Positions 31,819 to 42,975 of a stretch of DNA of 64,000 nucleotides are shown piece by piece. Under the pieces are notes generated by a model. That model was not told where the DNA came from. It saw only the letters and a list, made by a program, of their open reading frames with translations, and did no database searches. A program made the position numbers and the translations under genes. Position 1 is the stretch's first letter. Every line of letters begins with the position of its first letter. Source of the DNA: Pseudeuparius sepicola (Eukaryota > Arthropoda > Insecta > Coleoptera > Anthribidae); assembly GCA_963920635.1 (NCBI GenBank), contig OY987301.1:54070560-54134559 (forward strand). The letters are read 5' to 3'.

Positions 31819-33932
31819 TGTAACGGAATTTTTTGGTAAAACCCCGTTACTACGTTTTAAATAAATATTATCGACCTTCAACACATAATTTGAGTATTTT
31901 GGTTTGCAATCGCAAGTTCGAATTTGATTCAGTCGAATATCAGTTCACTAAACTGTTTTGTGATATCGATTTTTGGTGTGACGTAGTGAATACGAAAACA
32001 TCTGCTAAGATCCGAGGTACGTTGAACCTTAGAGTACACTGTAGCATATGTGGTAAGTCGTTCGGCTTAGTTCGCCTGGATCTAGGTTAGCGCTTAGATT
32101 CTGGTGGTCTGTTCGGATACCCTGGGTTTGTTCCACTAACCAGTGTCCATCCTGTACGCAGAATTTTAAATCAAAGATCCTAACCTTAACGAATATATTC
32201 TGTGAGACGCTATAAAAGCAAAGTGTCGACTGTCAAGCTCTCTCTCTATCTTTCCGATCTCCAAGGGGCAAGTGTCTGTCAGGTATAAAAATAAACTCAG
32301 GTGGTTTTTCAAGATTCTGTATCTAACTTTATCGCCTGCCTGAGGCTATTTTTCGATTCTATTATGTGCATTTGTTTTGTAGATTAATTTGCTGTACCCG
32401 ATTAACGGTGTATTTTTCGTTTTCATGTGAACGGCCGTCCCGCATTTTGGAATTTTCGAGGTTATAGCTGCCGACCCTTGGATAGGTCGAGATTGCAGCG
32501 TGACGTGGGAATTTGGCATTTCCACTTTCTTGGAACGAGCACAGGACAGGAGTGGAGCACACGTCGCAGGTGAGTTTTTGAAATTATCTTGATATTTTTT
32601 TGGTTAAATCCATATTTAAAACTCACCTGTAGCTCACTCCGTTGCACGTGTATTTCTTGGCTAGAGTTAATCTCTACGCTTTCATAGCACCTTTACCCCA
32701 AGAAATAGACGTAGCTATCTTTGTCCTGCCCTGTGTGGTTCAAGTTTGTGCCTTTTTCGGTTTTCGTTTGAGTTTGTCTTGTAGCAGTGTGGCGGTACCA
32801 TTCACATGAGTCGATGCACATATAGTAGGCCGATACCTGACAGAGGGCCTCTGTTTTTGTACTTTCTTTATTGTTCGGAGATCATTTTAGTCAAGATTAA
32901 TATTGTACATTTTTTTTATTAAGTTCACCGAGAGCAGCTTATTTTTTCGTGTAATTTAATGCAAATTTAAGTATCGTGACCTCATTTAGTTCAATTTTCT
33001 TGTCGTTTGCAACATTGCAATATTTTTTCATTATTTTTGATTTTGAACTCGCAACTAGTCAAATCGAAGTTGAGTTTAATTAAAAATATTAGGGGGAGGA
33101 TATTCATGAATATCGTTGAGGGTTATTAATATATATGGGATTTAACTTACTTGAATTTTTGAATTTATATAGTTCTTTATAAACTTTAAGTCAATTAATA
33201 TTATCTGAATTTCTTTTGTCAATAAGCCGTGTACTGTATACGTAGAAGGTTTTAGCACTGCCTAATTCACTTGACTTTATTTCATGCACGATCTGCACGA
33301 GCGAACACCAGTCGACTGACACGGTGAACACGTTCCTACGATCTGCCGACCACTGGCTGATACTGGGGCAGCTGACTTGGCAAGGACACTGAGCTAGCAA
33401 CATCAAGGCCTGTATCATAGCTGTCAGGCAGTTCCGCTTGGTCGCAGTCATAGTTGCAACGTGGAGTTTCATCGGGAACTTCGAACGAACTTTGACGAAA
33501 CTACAACGGAAGGTTGGTCGAGGGCTGTTAGTACTCCCAAGGCTTCGAATATAGTAAGTTGTTTCTCTGTTGAAGTGTTCCAAAAGTAAGATCAGACGTG
33601 CAGAATTTTGTCACTTTTGAGTTTGTCGAACTTTCACGTGGTCTCGTATCATTATTTAGCTGCTTTGGACTTTCAATTATCTCATAACGAATTTGTCTCA
33701 ACTCTAATTTTGTAATCATTTAACTTAACAACTCTTCAAGGTTATAACAGCCTATTTAATGTCAGTTTTATATTGTTAACAAATTTCAACTACTCATTTT
33801 TTGTAAACCATTTTCACATTTCTCAAATAATAAACAACCCTTGTAATTGTTTTAAAACTGTGTCTTATTTCAAGTATCCTAATTGAGCCAGATATAACTG
33901 GTTTCGATAGCCGGGCCGAAACTGACTTTATA
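31819..33932 (+). repeat. Solo LTR 1 (2114 bp) inserted antisense in integrase of G
   Basis: Bounded by a 4-bp target duplication GCAG (31815-31818 and 33933-33936). It begins TGTAACGG and ends TTTATA. In plus orientation it has a TATA box (32211, tataaaa), and near the end AATAAAC (33828), so it is a transcription-competent LTR layout. Its first ~240 and last ~970 bases match solo LTR 2, while the central ~900 bases are diverged. An antisense reading frame of about 90-130 codons (33191-33583) is shared with copy 2 but shows no domain. No internal region is present, so it arose by LTR-LTR recombination or is a very short non-autonomous element. Confidence 0.8.
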
Positions 33933-33936
33933 GCAG

Positions 33937-34430
33937 AAAGTCCTTGAACAGCCTACCGGTATACTGAGTGCCTTTATCCGTTAGTAGGGTTCGGGTGCAT
34001 CCGAACCTCGTGATTACTTCCTCATGTAATGCTTGGACGACTGCTTTTGCGGTTGCTTTGCGGATGGGTTTGCACTGTACCCATTTGGTAAAGCGGTCTT
34101 GAAAAACCAGGACGTAACTATTGCCTTTTGTGATGCGTGGCAGGGGCCCAACTAGGTCACTACATACAGTCTCCCAGGGGAGGCAGTTGTGGGACGGCTG
34201 CATTTTTCCGAGCGATAACTGTTGGCTGGGCTTGTATCGTTGGCATGTCGGGCAGGTACGGATGTATCGGGTAATGTCCCGGAACATACCGGGCCAGTAA
34301 TAGCGTAATGATATTCGATCGGTTGTCTTGGCGATGCCCAGATGTCCGGCTGTGGTGGCGTCATGGTTTTCTTGGAATACAGAATTACGGGCACGCAGAG
34401 TTTCCATGGGTCAGTGAGTTCGGCTTCGGT
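33937..34430 (-). pseudogene. pol: Integrase N-terminal and core part of element G
   Basis: The HHCC zinc-binding domain is visible as HDATTAGHLGIAKT and CPTCQRYKPS. The core begins with SDLVGPLPRITKGNSYVLV (first Asp) and reaches LLTDKGTQYTGRLFKDF (second Asp) before the solo LTR insertion at 33932. The third residue lies beyond it at 31660-31815. The frame from 34407 down is open, while the RNase H-integrase linker above is in another frame. Confidence 0.85.
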
Positions 34431-34436
34431 CGGGTC

Positions 34437-35297
34437 AGACATGCCCCAGAAGTGACGGTACAACTTTCCCTCTCGGATGCAATAATCGGGAAAAGCTTCC
34501 GGAGTCCGGCCTACTTCTTCCAGTTTTCTGGTATACCACGCACATGGCGTGGTTTCGATCGCCATAACTGAAGTGACTTCTTCTTCGGGGTGGGTCCCGT
34601 GATAAGGCATCCGCGACACGGTTTAGCACGCCCTTACGATATTTTACTTGGAAGTCATATTGTTGTAGGAAGACCATCCATCTTGCAATGCGGCCGGTGG
34701 GCGTGTGTAAACTTCGGAGCCATTTGAGGGATTGGTGATCGGTTACAAAGGTGAATAAGTAGCCCTCTAGGTAGGGTCTCATCTTCTCAATGCCCCAGAC
34801 GATTGCTAAATACTCTTTTTCGGTAGTGGTGTAGGCCTTTTCGGCTGGTGATAAAGAGCAGCTTGCATAGGCGACGACGTGTTCTCCATCTTCCGAGTTT
34901 TGTGTCAAAGCTGCACCAAGGCCTTGATCGGAAGCGTCTGTTTGTAGAATGAATGGTCGCTGGAAGTCAGGGCAGGACAGGACCGGTGACTCGGTCAGGC
35001 TCTGTTTAAGACGGTTGAAGGCGGCCTCTTGCTCTTCGTCCCAGGTAAAACGGCGGTTCTTTTTTAGTAACTGGTTGAGCGGAGCGGCAATCTGCGAAAA
35101 GCCGGGTACAAAGCGTCGGTACCAGGAGGCTATGCCCAAAGAGCGTCTTAGTGCACGAACGGGTGTCGGAGAGGGCAGGGCTTGGATAGAGGCTACTTTA
35201 TCGGGGTCGGTATGAATTCCTGTGGATGTAACGGTGTGTCCCAGGTATTTTAGCGATCGGTAGTCAAAGTGGCACTTATCGGGGTTCAGTCGGAGGT
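34437..35297 (-). pseudogene. pol: RT thumb, RNase H and linker of element G
   Basis: From the solo LTR boundary the frame reads LNPDKCHFDYRSLKYLGHTV (RT thumb), then RRSLGIASWYRRFVPGFS and FILQTDASDQGLGAALTQ (RNase H first Asp). It continues with STTEK-like YTTTEKEYLAIVWGIEKM (Glu) and FTFVTDHQSLKWL (third Asp), ending VLNRVADALSRDPP. All RNase H acidic residues are present. After a stop/frameshift near 34620 the linker to integrase continues. Confidence 0.85.
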
Positions 35298-37377
35298 TGT
35301 AACGGAATTTTTTTGGTAAAACTCCGTTACTACGTTTTAAATAATTATTATCGACCTTCAACACGTAATTTGAGTATTTTGGTTTGAAATCGCAAGTTCG
35401 AATTTGATTCAGTCGAATATCAGTTCTCTAAACTGTTTTGTGATATCGATTTTTGGTGTGATGTAGTGCGTACGAAACCATCTGTTAAAATCTAAGGTAC
35501 GTTGAACCTTGGAGTACACTGGGCACATGTGGTAAGTCGTTCGGCTTGGTTCAGCCATGGATCTATTGTGGTCAGTACTCGGGTTCGAGTGATCTGCTCG
35601 GTTAACAACTGACTGGGTCTGGTTCTGCGACCTGGTAACATATTTTTAAGGTTCAAAAATCGACTTTCTGTCTGAATGCTGACGTCATTAGTAATTTGTG
35701 TATTTTGTGAAGATTGTCAAACAGGAGCGGAAAGACGTCGTCCTGGGTCCTGTCTGATTTTGGTCTTCGAAGCGAGAGGTAGTAAGATAATATCGGGTGC
35801 GTTGTTTTCCGGATTCAAATCCATCTTTATCGCCGCCCCGATCTTATCTTTTCGTAATTAGCCTATTTGCTGTATATTGTTTTAGTGCAACCATTTAATG
35901 CCTTATTTTTGTATTTTCATGTGATCATCACCGGCTTTGATTTTTTTGGATTTTCGAGGACGTCGAATAGGAGGGCCATTTTGAGGTTAAGGGCGCGTGG
36001 TAGCAGTTGCGGCCGACTGCTTGGACTGCGTTGTTTTGGTACTCGGGGAGCAAAGGCACCGGACAGGACCGAGCAAAAAGGACAGGTGAGTTATTGAAAA
36101 ATTATTTCATTATAATTTTTTTGGTCAATCCATATTTGTATGACTCACCTGTGCCTGTTCTTTTTGCATGCTTCTTCCTTGATCGCGGTTAAGAACTAAG
36201 CGTTGCTACCTTGTCCTGCTCTGTGCTGCTCTATTGAGTTTGGGGGTACCTATATTTTGTCGGTGATCACATGGTTTTAAGATAGCACACAAGGTTCGAA
36301 TACCTGACCTCCTTTCTTTTCGGTTCTGTCATAATAATTAATTATCGTTTCATTAGTAGTCGAAGACCACGCCAGAACTATTTTGGGTTAATTGAATTAA
36401 TATTTTTGCAAGTTTAAGTATCGTGACCTCATTTAGTTCAATTTTCTTGTCGTTTGCAACATTGCAATAATTTTTTATTAGTTTTGATTTTGAACTCGCA
36501 ACTAGTCAAATCGAAGTTGTGTTTAATTAAAAATATTAGGGGGAGGATATTCATGAATATCGTTGAGGGTTATTAATTTATATGGGATTTAGCTTACTTG
36601 TATTTTTGAATTTATATAGTTCTTTAAAAACTTTAAGTCAATTAATATTATCTGAATTTCTTTCGTCAATAAGCCGTGTACTGTATACGTAGAAGGTTTT
36701 AGCACTGCCTAATTCACTTGACTTTATTTCATGCACGATCTACACGAGTACACACCAGTCGACTGACACGGTGAACACGTTCCTACGATCTGCCGACCAC
36801 TGGCTGATAGTGGGGCAGCTGACTTTGCAAGGACACTGAGCCAGCAACATCAAGGCCTGTATCACAGCTGTCAGACAGTTACGCTTGGTTGCCGTCATAG
36901 TTGCAACGTGGAGTTTCATCGGGAACTTATAACGAACGTTGTCGAAACTATATCGGAAGGTTGGTCGAGGGCTGTTAGCACTCCCAAGGCTTCGAATGTA
37001 CATGTAAGGTGTTTCTCTGTTGAAGTGTTCCAAAAGTAAGATCAGACGTGCAGAACTTTGTCAGTTTTGAATTTATCGAACTTTAACGTAATCTCATATC
37101 AGTGCTTAAGGGCTTTGGACTTTCACATTTCTTGTAACAACTTTATTTCATCTCTCATTTTATAGTCACTTAATTTAATCACTTAATTTAACCTAAATTT
37201 GTTCAATTAAATTTCCCTTTCTCATATTGTTAACGAATTGCAGTCGCTCATTTTTTTTGTAAACAAATCCCTTAATAAACAACCATTGTAATTGTTTTAA
37301 ATCGGTGTTTTATTTCAAGTAGCATAATTGAGCCAGATATAACCGGTTTCGATAGCAGGGACGAAACAGTCGTTATA
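35298..37377 (+). repeat. Solo LTR 2 (2080 bp) inserted antisense in RT of G
   Basis: Bounded by the 4-bp duplication AGGT (35294-35297 and 37378-37381). Starts TGTAACGG, ends GTTATA. The last ~975 bases and first ~240 match solo LTR 1, and the core (about 35540-36402) is diverged. AATAAAC lies at about 37274. The insertion splits RT just after the active site, between the YLDD region (37378-37611) and the thumb (35290). Confidence 0.8.
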
Positions 37378-39613
37378 AGGTTCGCGGAAAACTTCACGGA
37401 GCATGGTCAAGTGGTGTTCAAACGAGTTGCCCAGCACAATAATTAAGTCGTCGAGGTAAGCAAAACAGTAAGGTTCCAGTTCCGGGCCTATGATGCTGTC
37501 CATAAGTCTTTGGAAGGTAGCGGGCCGAATGAAGGCCGAACGGCATGACTTTGAACTGATAGAGGCCCCTAGAGGGAACGGTAAAAGCGGTGATAGCTTT
37601 ACTCTCTTCACTTAACGGTACCTGCCAGTAACCATGCTTCAGGTCAATGCTGGAGATGTAGCGAGCATGACGGAGTTTATCCAAGATCCCGTTTATATAT
37701 GGCAGCGGGTATGCGTCTTTACGGGTAACATCGTTGATTTTCTGAAAGTCAATACAAAATCGGTAGCTTCCGTCTTTCTTTCGGGCCAGTACTATTGGAG
37801 AACTCCATGGACTATCGGACGGTTCTATAATTCCCTCGGCCAGCATTTTATCAACCTCTCGGTTTATAATGTCCTGCATCCTGGGATTGCAGGGGCGGTA
37901 GCGCTGCTTGATCGGTTCGGCAGTGAGGAGGCGGATTCGGTGTTGGGCTACGGGCGTGGTCCCTCGGACGGTATCAAATTTTGGGAGTTCGGTGTCCAGG
38001 AATTGGTTCAGTTGTTTTTGTTCCTCCGGTGTTAAGGCTAGCGGCGGTTGGTCGGATATTTGACTCAAGAGGTTCCTAGTTTCCGTAGTCGTTTGTCTGG
38101 GAAGTAGTGCCTTATCATAATATACGTTGCTGGTAGGTAGGTCAATATGGAAGGCATGTTGAGACAGAATGTCCATTCCTAATAGTATGTCGGTGGTTAA
38201 GTTCGGGAAATACGTAAATGTCTCGGTGATCTGCATCGGTCCGGCTCTGATTTCTAGTCTATAAGCGGTATTTAACTGAGTCAGTCGGCCATCGGGCAAT
38301 ATGGCGGGTCGGATAGCGGTAGTGACGGTTTCCAGTTGTCCTGACTGACAAGTCGCCATGATCTTTTCCCCGATGTATGAGCTTTCGGACCCCGGGTCAA
38401 CAAGGACGGCATAGGTGTTTCCTAAAATCTCGGCACTAATGAACGGTCGTCTGCTGGTTATCCTGGGTGTCGGTGAAGGCATGGTTGGGGTCTCAGGAGC
38501 GGATTGTGGGATTCGCATAGTCCTGAGGGCGGCCACGGTCGGTGAGGGTGTCGCCACAGTTTGTGTTACTGGGCGACGCGGGGCCCGGACAATTTCCTGG
38601 ATCGATTGCACTCCGACCGGAAGTGTCCTCTCTCTCCATATCTGAAGCATATATTTCCGTTTGCTTCGGTCGGTCGCGGAGAGTTTCGGGTGGCCGTCTG
38701 TACGGGCGGGGTTCGGAGGGGTTTGATCAGGGTTTTGGTTGCTGCCGGACCGGTGCGGGTATTCTCTCTCGTTAGCTTTTATCACTTCATAGCGTTTAGC
38801 GGCGGAAAGTAGAGAGTTCAGATCTACTGCTTCGAATGGCCGGATGTAATAATGGTATTCGGGGAGCAGATTGCGGTAAACCCAGTTCAATTGTTCCTCG
38901 GGTGTGAGCCTGCCATGTTGCCTCATCAGCGTCTGTAAATTGACGGCATATTCGGCGGCGGGTTCTCCAGGGCGTTGTCGGCGAAGGCTGATTTGTCTTT
39001 GCAGGTCTTCTTCATAAGTTCCCGGGAAGTAGTACAGACGGAGTTGGGCGATGAAGTTTTCCCACGTGGTGCAACTGTGTCTCACGTTTCGGTACCACAG
39101 TGAGGCGGCTCCTTTCAGAAGTAGGGACAGGTGAGGTAACAAGTGGTCAGGGCATATTCGCTCGGATTCACAGATTTCCTCGAGGCTCTCCAAGAACTCA
39201 ACGGGGTTGTCACGGCCATTGAAGCTGATATTCCATCGTTGTACGTCGATCTTGGCGTTTGTTGGAGGCGGCACGGTCGGTGGATTTATCGCTGCGGGAA
39301 ATTGAAAGTTTGCTGACGGTTCTTGTGGTTGCGGCGAGCTGTTGCTATCCCGAACCAGCTTTATTAATAATTTATAAATCCAGCCCACCCGGCTGTCGGT
39401 CCTAGTCGGCGTGGTGATGGCTGGTGTGGTAATAGCAGGCGTGGTAATGGTAATAGCGGCTGTAGTGACGGTAATAGCGGCGGTGGTGACGCTGGCCGCG
39501 ATCGTGGTTGGTGTGGTGGCGACGGTTGTCGAAGTTGTCGGCTGTTCTGGGTTGGGCATGATGCTTACTCGTAGACGGTTGCCGGTAGGCCCTTGGCAGT
39601 GCGCGCACGCCAT
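37378..39613 (-). pseudogene. gag-pol: Gag, protease and RT N-terminus of element G
   Basis: One frame of 731 codons starts MACAHCQGPTGNRL at 39613. The capsid-like part (codons 110-280) has FNGRDNPVEFLESLEEICES and LKGAASLWYRNVRHS. No CCHC knuckle follows. The protease active site reads AVLVDPGSESSYIG (about codon 405), where retropepsins have D-T/S-G, so Thr is Pro. RT follows with EGIIEPSDSPWSSPIVLARK, YRFCIDFQKIND and SIDLKHGYWQVPL. Just after MPFGLHSA the frame shifts into 37378-37611, which has FAYLDDLIIVL, the RT active site. Gag and Pol are in a single frame, unlike most gypsy elements. Confidence 0.85.
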
Positions 39614-40150
39614 TGCTTACCCTCGAAAACCTATAGTTTGATATGCCACACAGTCCGGAAAATGCGGAAAATTCGGGAAAATTCCAAGCTTGTCGGGTCC
39701 GGCGGCATTAGAAAGGTCAAGCGCACTGGAAATTTTGGTTTTGCCGATGAAAATTCGTCTGTGGCAGACCGATATTCAGAGCCGAAGGTAGAAATGACAA
39801 TTTGACACTGGAATTTGCTTTAGTGACCCCGAAAACCTACGGAATGAGGTGTCACTTGCCTGGCCTCTTTGGCCCAACTAAAAGCTGTCAGATTGAGAGG
39901 AATGTCAAATGTCAAGTTTTCTCCGGGTGCCGCTTGAAAAGTGCTCCCTAAAGCCGGTAGACTCAGTTTTTCCACTCCAACGGTTCGGTAGCTTGGTCGG
40001 GCAGTGACGTCATCAACTCGGGAGTAGGCGCAACGGATTCCTCGCCTTCGGTTTCACGGAAACGAGTCGTTACTCGGTGGGTTTCGGTTCAGAACTCACG
40101 GATCTATGCGGTTTGACGGATTTCACCCCTGCTTCCCTAGGCTCTATGTC
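39614..40150 (-). other. 5' leader of element G
   Basis: About 540 bases between primer binding site and gag start. No gene recognised. Confidence 0.5.
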
Positions 40151-40171
40151 CCTGCTCGGTATCGCCAATTT
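40151..40171 (-). promoter_or_regulatory. Candidate primer binding site of element G
   Basis: Minus-strand sequence just inside the LTR end CCTTACA reads TTGGCGATACCGAGCAGGG. It starts with the TGG that pairs with the CCA end of a tRNA. I cannot assign the tRNA with confidence. Confidence 0.5.
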
Positions 40172-40811
40172 TGTAAGGTTGTTTTAGCATCCAGATGTTA
40201 TTTGGGCTTTATTGACTTTTTTCCCGGGCGCCAGGAGTGGTTTTTCTGGTCCAGAGTCTTTCGAGCCAGGGAGTTAGTGCAGGGAGTAAAATCAAACCAG
40301 CAATTAATTTAACAAGTTTCCCTCTATTAATGAGAAATATAAACTTAATAATAAATGCTATTTACAAAAAAATAAATAATAATTCTTCTCTCCGGCCGGC
40401 GGTCGGCAGTGGCTCTCTGAAAAGATCAGTTCGTATTAGTACAAGGTACAAAATACTAATAGGGCGGAAAAAGCAGGATTAATATACGGAAATCTACGAA
40501 GACGGCAACGGCAAGAATCGGAAAGCTTCTAAGTGCTAGGCGGGAAAATGGTTATTATCTAACTATATGTACAAGCTCAGCGGCCGCACTTGGGTAGTCC
40601 CGATAATTGCAGTCGATACTCCCAAATAGCGGCCGGGTAGCGGGCGGAAATATATACAAGAAGGCGGTGGTGTAAGATAGTCCAGATGGCAGCTACCGAT
40701 ACTATCTTACTGCCACCATGCGGACAGCGGACTGTCGGGTTTCGATACGGGTCACTGCTTAAGCGGTTCGGCATAATTTTGTAACGAAAATTTTATCTAA
40801 TTTCCGTTACA
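40172..40811 (-). repeat. 5' LTR of gypsy element G (640 bp)
   Basis: 570 bases (40172-40741) match the 3' LTR. The outer 70 bases are unrelated to it and form a hairpin: TGTAACGGAAATT pairs with AATTTTCGTTACA. Confidence 0.85.
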
Positions 40812-41840
40812 GTGTTTAAATGCGGTATCTAATTCTTATTAATTCGTCACACCCCGTATACACCTACCAAATTTAAAAAATGTTGCCCTGCTATCTGCAA
40901 CCACCTATACAAGCTGATGCATAATAAGTTGCCTACCTTGGTGTCTTCAACAAACCATTTATTATAGGGTATGCGCCGGAAGCAAAAGTGTTTATATTTT
41001 ATTAGTCGATTGGAGGTATGTATTAATAGAACAATTACATTGTTGTAATCACTGTTTGATGTTAATTGCAAAGATAATATTCACCTTATTCAGTTTACGA
41101 TTGACTCGCGCGCCACGGTTGTTCCGTGTACTAATGTCATTCCTTGTGTTCGACGTTTCTACTGGTCGAATACCAGTGGTAGAATTTGGCAGAATTGACA
41201 GTTGATACCGTCGCCTGTTTGTCTCGACCTAGGGTTATAGTATTTTAAATTTTTTATCAATAAGTTTCACTTTTAAAACCTTCCAAAGTGTTCTGGAAAG
41301 GAAACGGAAGTCATCCGTTGTCCATATTTCAAAAAAGTTTATAAATAGACCCGGCGAAAAGAATCGGGCGGCTTTCCATTTTACCACTTGTCAGGTGTGC
41401 ATCACGTGAGGTTTCCGCTGGGAAATCTATTTTCGGAATTTAATACTCATCTTTGAGAGCAGCTTAAGTGGTTTGGTATATATCGTGTATTTTTGGGTTT
41501 GCTGTGCTAATAAGTTTTCTGGTTTTGTTTTATGTGTGATCACCACGTTTCTACGAATCTCGTGGACAAGTCGTGGAGGGTGTTTCCCACATATATCAGG
41601 TTCAATCAGCGACCAACAGCGTGAGGACCACAGGGAGTTACGGAAGGCAGTATTCCGGCTGAGTTAGCTACTTAGATTTCTGATTTTATCTGCATCCGAC
41701 TCTTGTCGACTTTGCTGTAGCCATCTCATTCGGAATCTGTTTCCCTTGTTCTGTGGACTTCACGTGATGGGTCATAGCCAACCTTTGGTTGTTCAAATTA
41801 TATTAGGTTTATATTAGGTCACGTTTTTGCACAGAATCAC
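40812..41840. other. Unassigned segment between gypsy G and the transposase gene
   Basis: No coding sequence recognised. It contains TATA-like TTATAAATAG near 41337 and a CACACCCCGTATAC motif near 40852, so it may be a promoter-bearing LTR or MITE remnant. It replaces the part of the transposase gene that should encode the second and third catalytic acids. Confidence 0.35.
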
Positions 41841-42100
41841 TCTATCAATAAACAGAGGGCCAACAATGCTGTCTCCTAATATGCTAGTCCAGACGTTGAT
41901 CTTCTCAGGATGTTGCGTATGACCTTCTCTGAAAATGTGTGGATTCTCGTCGCTCCAATATCTGCAGTTTTGTTTGTTTACATTTCCGTTCAAATAATAT
42001 GTGCATTCGTCACTAAAGCAAATGTTTTTGACTAATTATGGTTCAGTCAAAATTTTATGGTTCATACGTTCGCAGAATTCAATACGTCTATCAGGCTTCT
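41840..42100 (-). pseudogene. Transposase core of the large transposon
   Basis: Minus-strand translation gives PDRRIEFCERMNHKI, one stop, then NICFSDECTYYLNGNVNKQN with the first catalytic Asp (FSDE). It continues NPHIFREGHTQHPEKINVW and GDSIVGPLFID, the canonical order of IS630/mariner-type transposases. It is cut at 41840 by foreign sequence and at 42100 by the G-rich MITE. Confidence 0.75.
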
Positions 42101-42469
42101 AGGAAAATAACCCCCCGGACATATACCCCCAGACATTCACCCCCGAGACATTAACCCCCCGGTACAAACACCCCCGGACAATAATCCCCTGTAAAAATAA
42201 AGAAAACAAATAGAAGACGTGTTTAAATTTTTTTCTAGTCAAGCAAAAAAAAATAAGTATGAAAATTGGTTAATAAATGAATTTTAGTTATTGTAAATAA
42301 TTAATAAATGTGTTATCATATTTCGGCTTTTCTCTCTATTTGACACTGGGATAGCCAAGGGCAAGGGGGGTAAATGTCCGGGGGGTATTTACCAAGTTAG
42401 TAAATATCCGGGGGGTGCTTTTCCCGGGGTATAAGTCCGGGGGGTGATTGCCCGGGGGGTTATTGTCCT
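42101..42469. mobile_element. G/C-rich MITE built of CCCCCGGACA-type repeats
   Basis: Both arms consist of degenerate ~14-base units (for example ataaccccccggacat) and are inverted relative to each other: AGGAAAATAACCCCCC at the left and GGGGGGTTATTGTCCT at the right. The middle is AT-rich. It interrupts the transposase, whose sequence ACGTCTATCAGG (left) and ACCGTCTATGAGG (right) appears on both sides, consistent with a target duplication of roughly 8-11 bp. Confidence 0.8.
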
Positions 42470-42857
42470 GTTACCGTCTATGAGGGTCATCATCGGCAAG
42501 CTCTTGAAGAATTTGTAGTTTGTAAGGATGCATTTTATGGTGTTTAAGTGTTTTTCGAATAGCTTCTAGGAAAATTCCTGTTTCTGTAGATGCTCGTCTA
42601 GTAGACATAGTTGGATCCATTACAAAATGCCCAAGAATTTATATTTGACCATTTTCATCAACTACCCTTGCTTGATTTCTTTTAATATTGCCAACAGATC
42701 CAGTCTCTTCAAATTTGCCGATTAATTGTAGAATGTAGACGAGACTAACATTCTTGTTGGGATGTCTTTCATTAAAAAGAGCAGCTACTCTTCGAAAACA
42801 CCTTTCGGAACCGTAATAAAGAACCATTTCAACACGTTCAGCAACTGTGTGAACCAT
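42470..42857 (-). pseudogene. Transposase N-terminus (DUF4817-like HTH)
   Basis: Starts MVHTVAERVEMVLYYGSERC at 42857, the helix-turn-helix domain found at the front of many insect IS630/mariner-type transposases, with FRRVAALFNERHPN and an ETGSVGNIKR linker. A stop at 42639 breaks it. The second HTH region follows in a shifted frame (STRRASTETGI, FLEAIRKTLKHHKMHPYK, LQELADDDPHRR) up to the MITE. Confidence 0.8.
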
Positions 42858-42975
42858 TTCGAAAATCGGAGTTTCTAGTATCTGCTGCTACTCGTAAGTT
42901 TCTAGTATCTGTTGCTACTCGTACTCGTACTCCCTCGATGGCTACTTTCCAAATGACTATCAAAAACAACAAGTG

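Larger units (their letters stand above)
29266..40811 (-). mobile_element. Ty3/gypsy retrotransposon G
   Basis: A full-length but decayed element on the minus strand: 5' LTR 40172-40811, leader, gag-pol 37378-39613, RT/RNase H 34437-35297, integrase 33937-34430 and 31192-31818, 3' ORF with zinc knuckles 30189-31175, 3' LTR 29266-30117. Two antisense 2.1-kb solo LTRs interrupt pol. The base composition (GC-rich) differs sharply from the AT-rich flanks. No clear target duplication is seen at its ends. Confidence 0.85.

Noticed and set aside
33191..33583. 130-codon antisense frame in solo LTR 1, conserved in solo LTR 2
   Set aside because: The LTRs are similar at DNA level there anyway. No domain, and the frame ends differ. 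Kept only as a note in the LTR entry.
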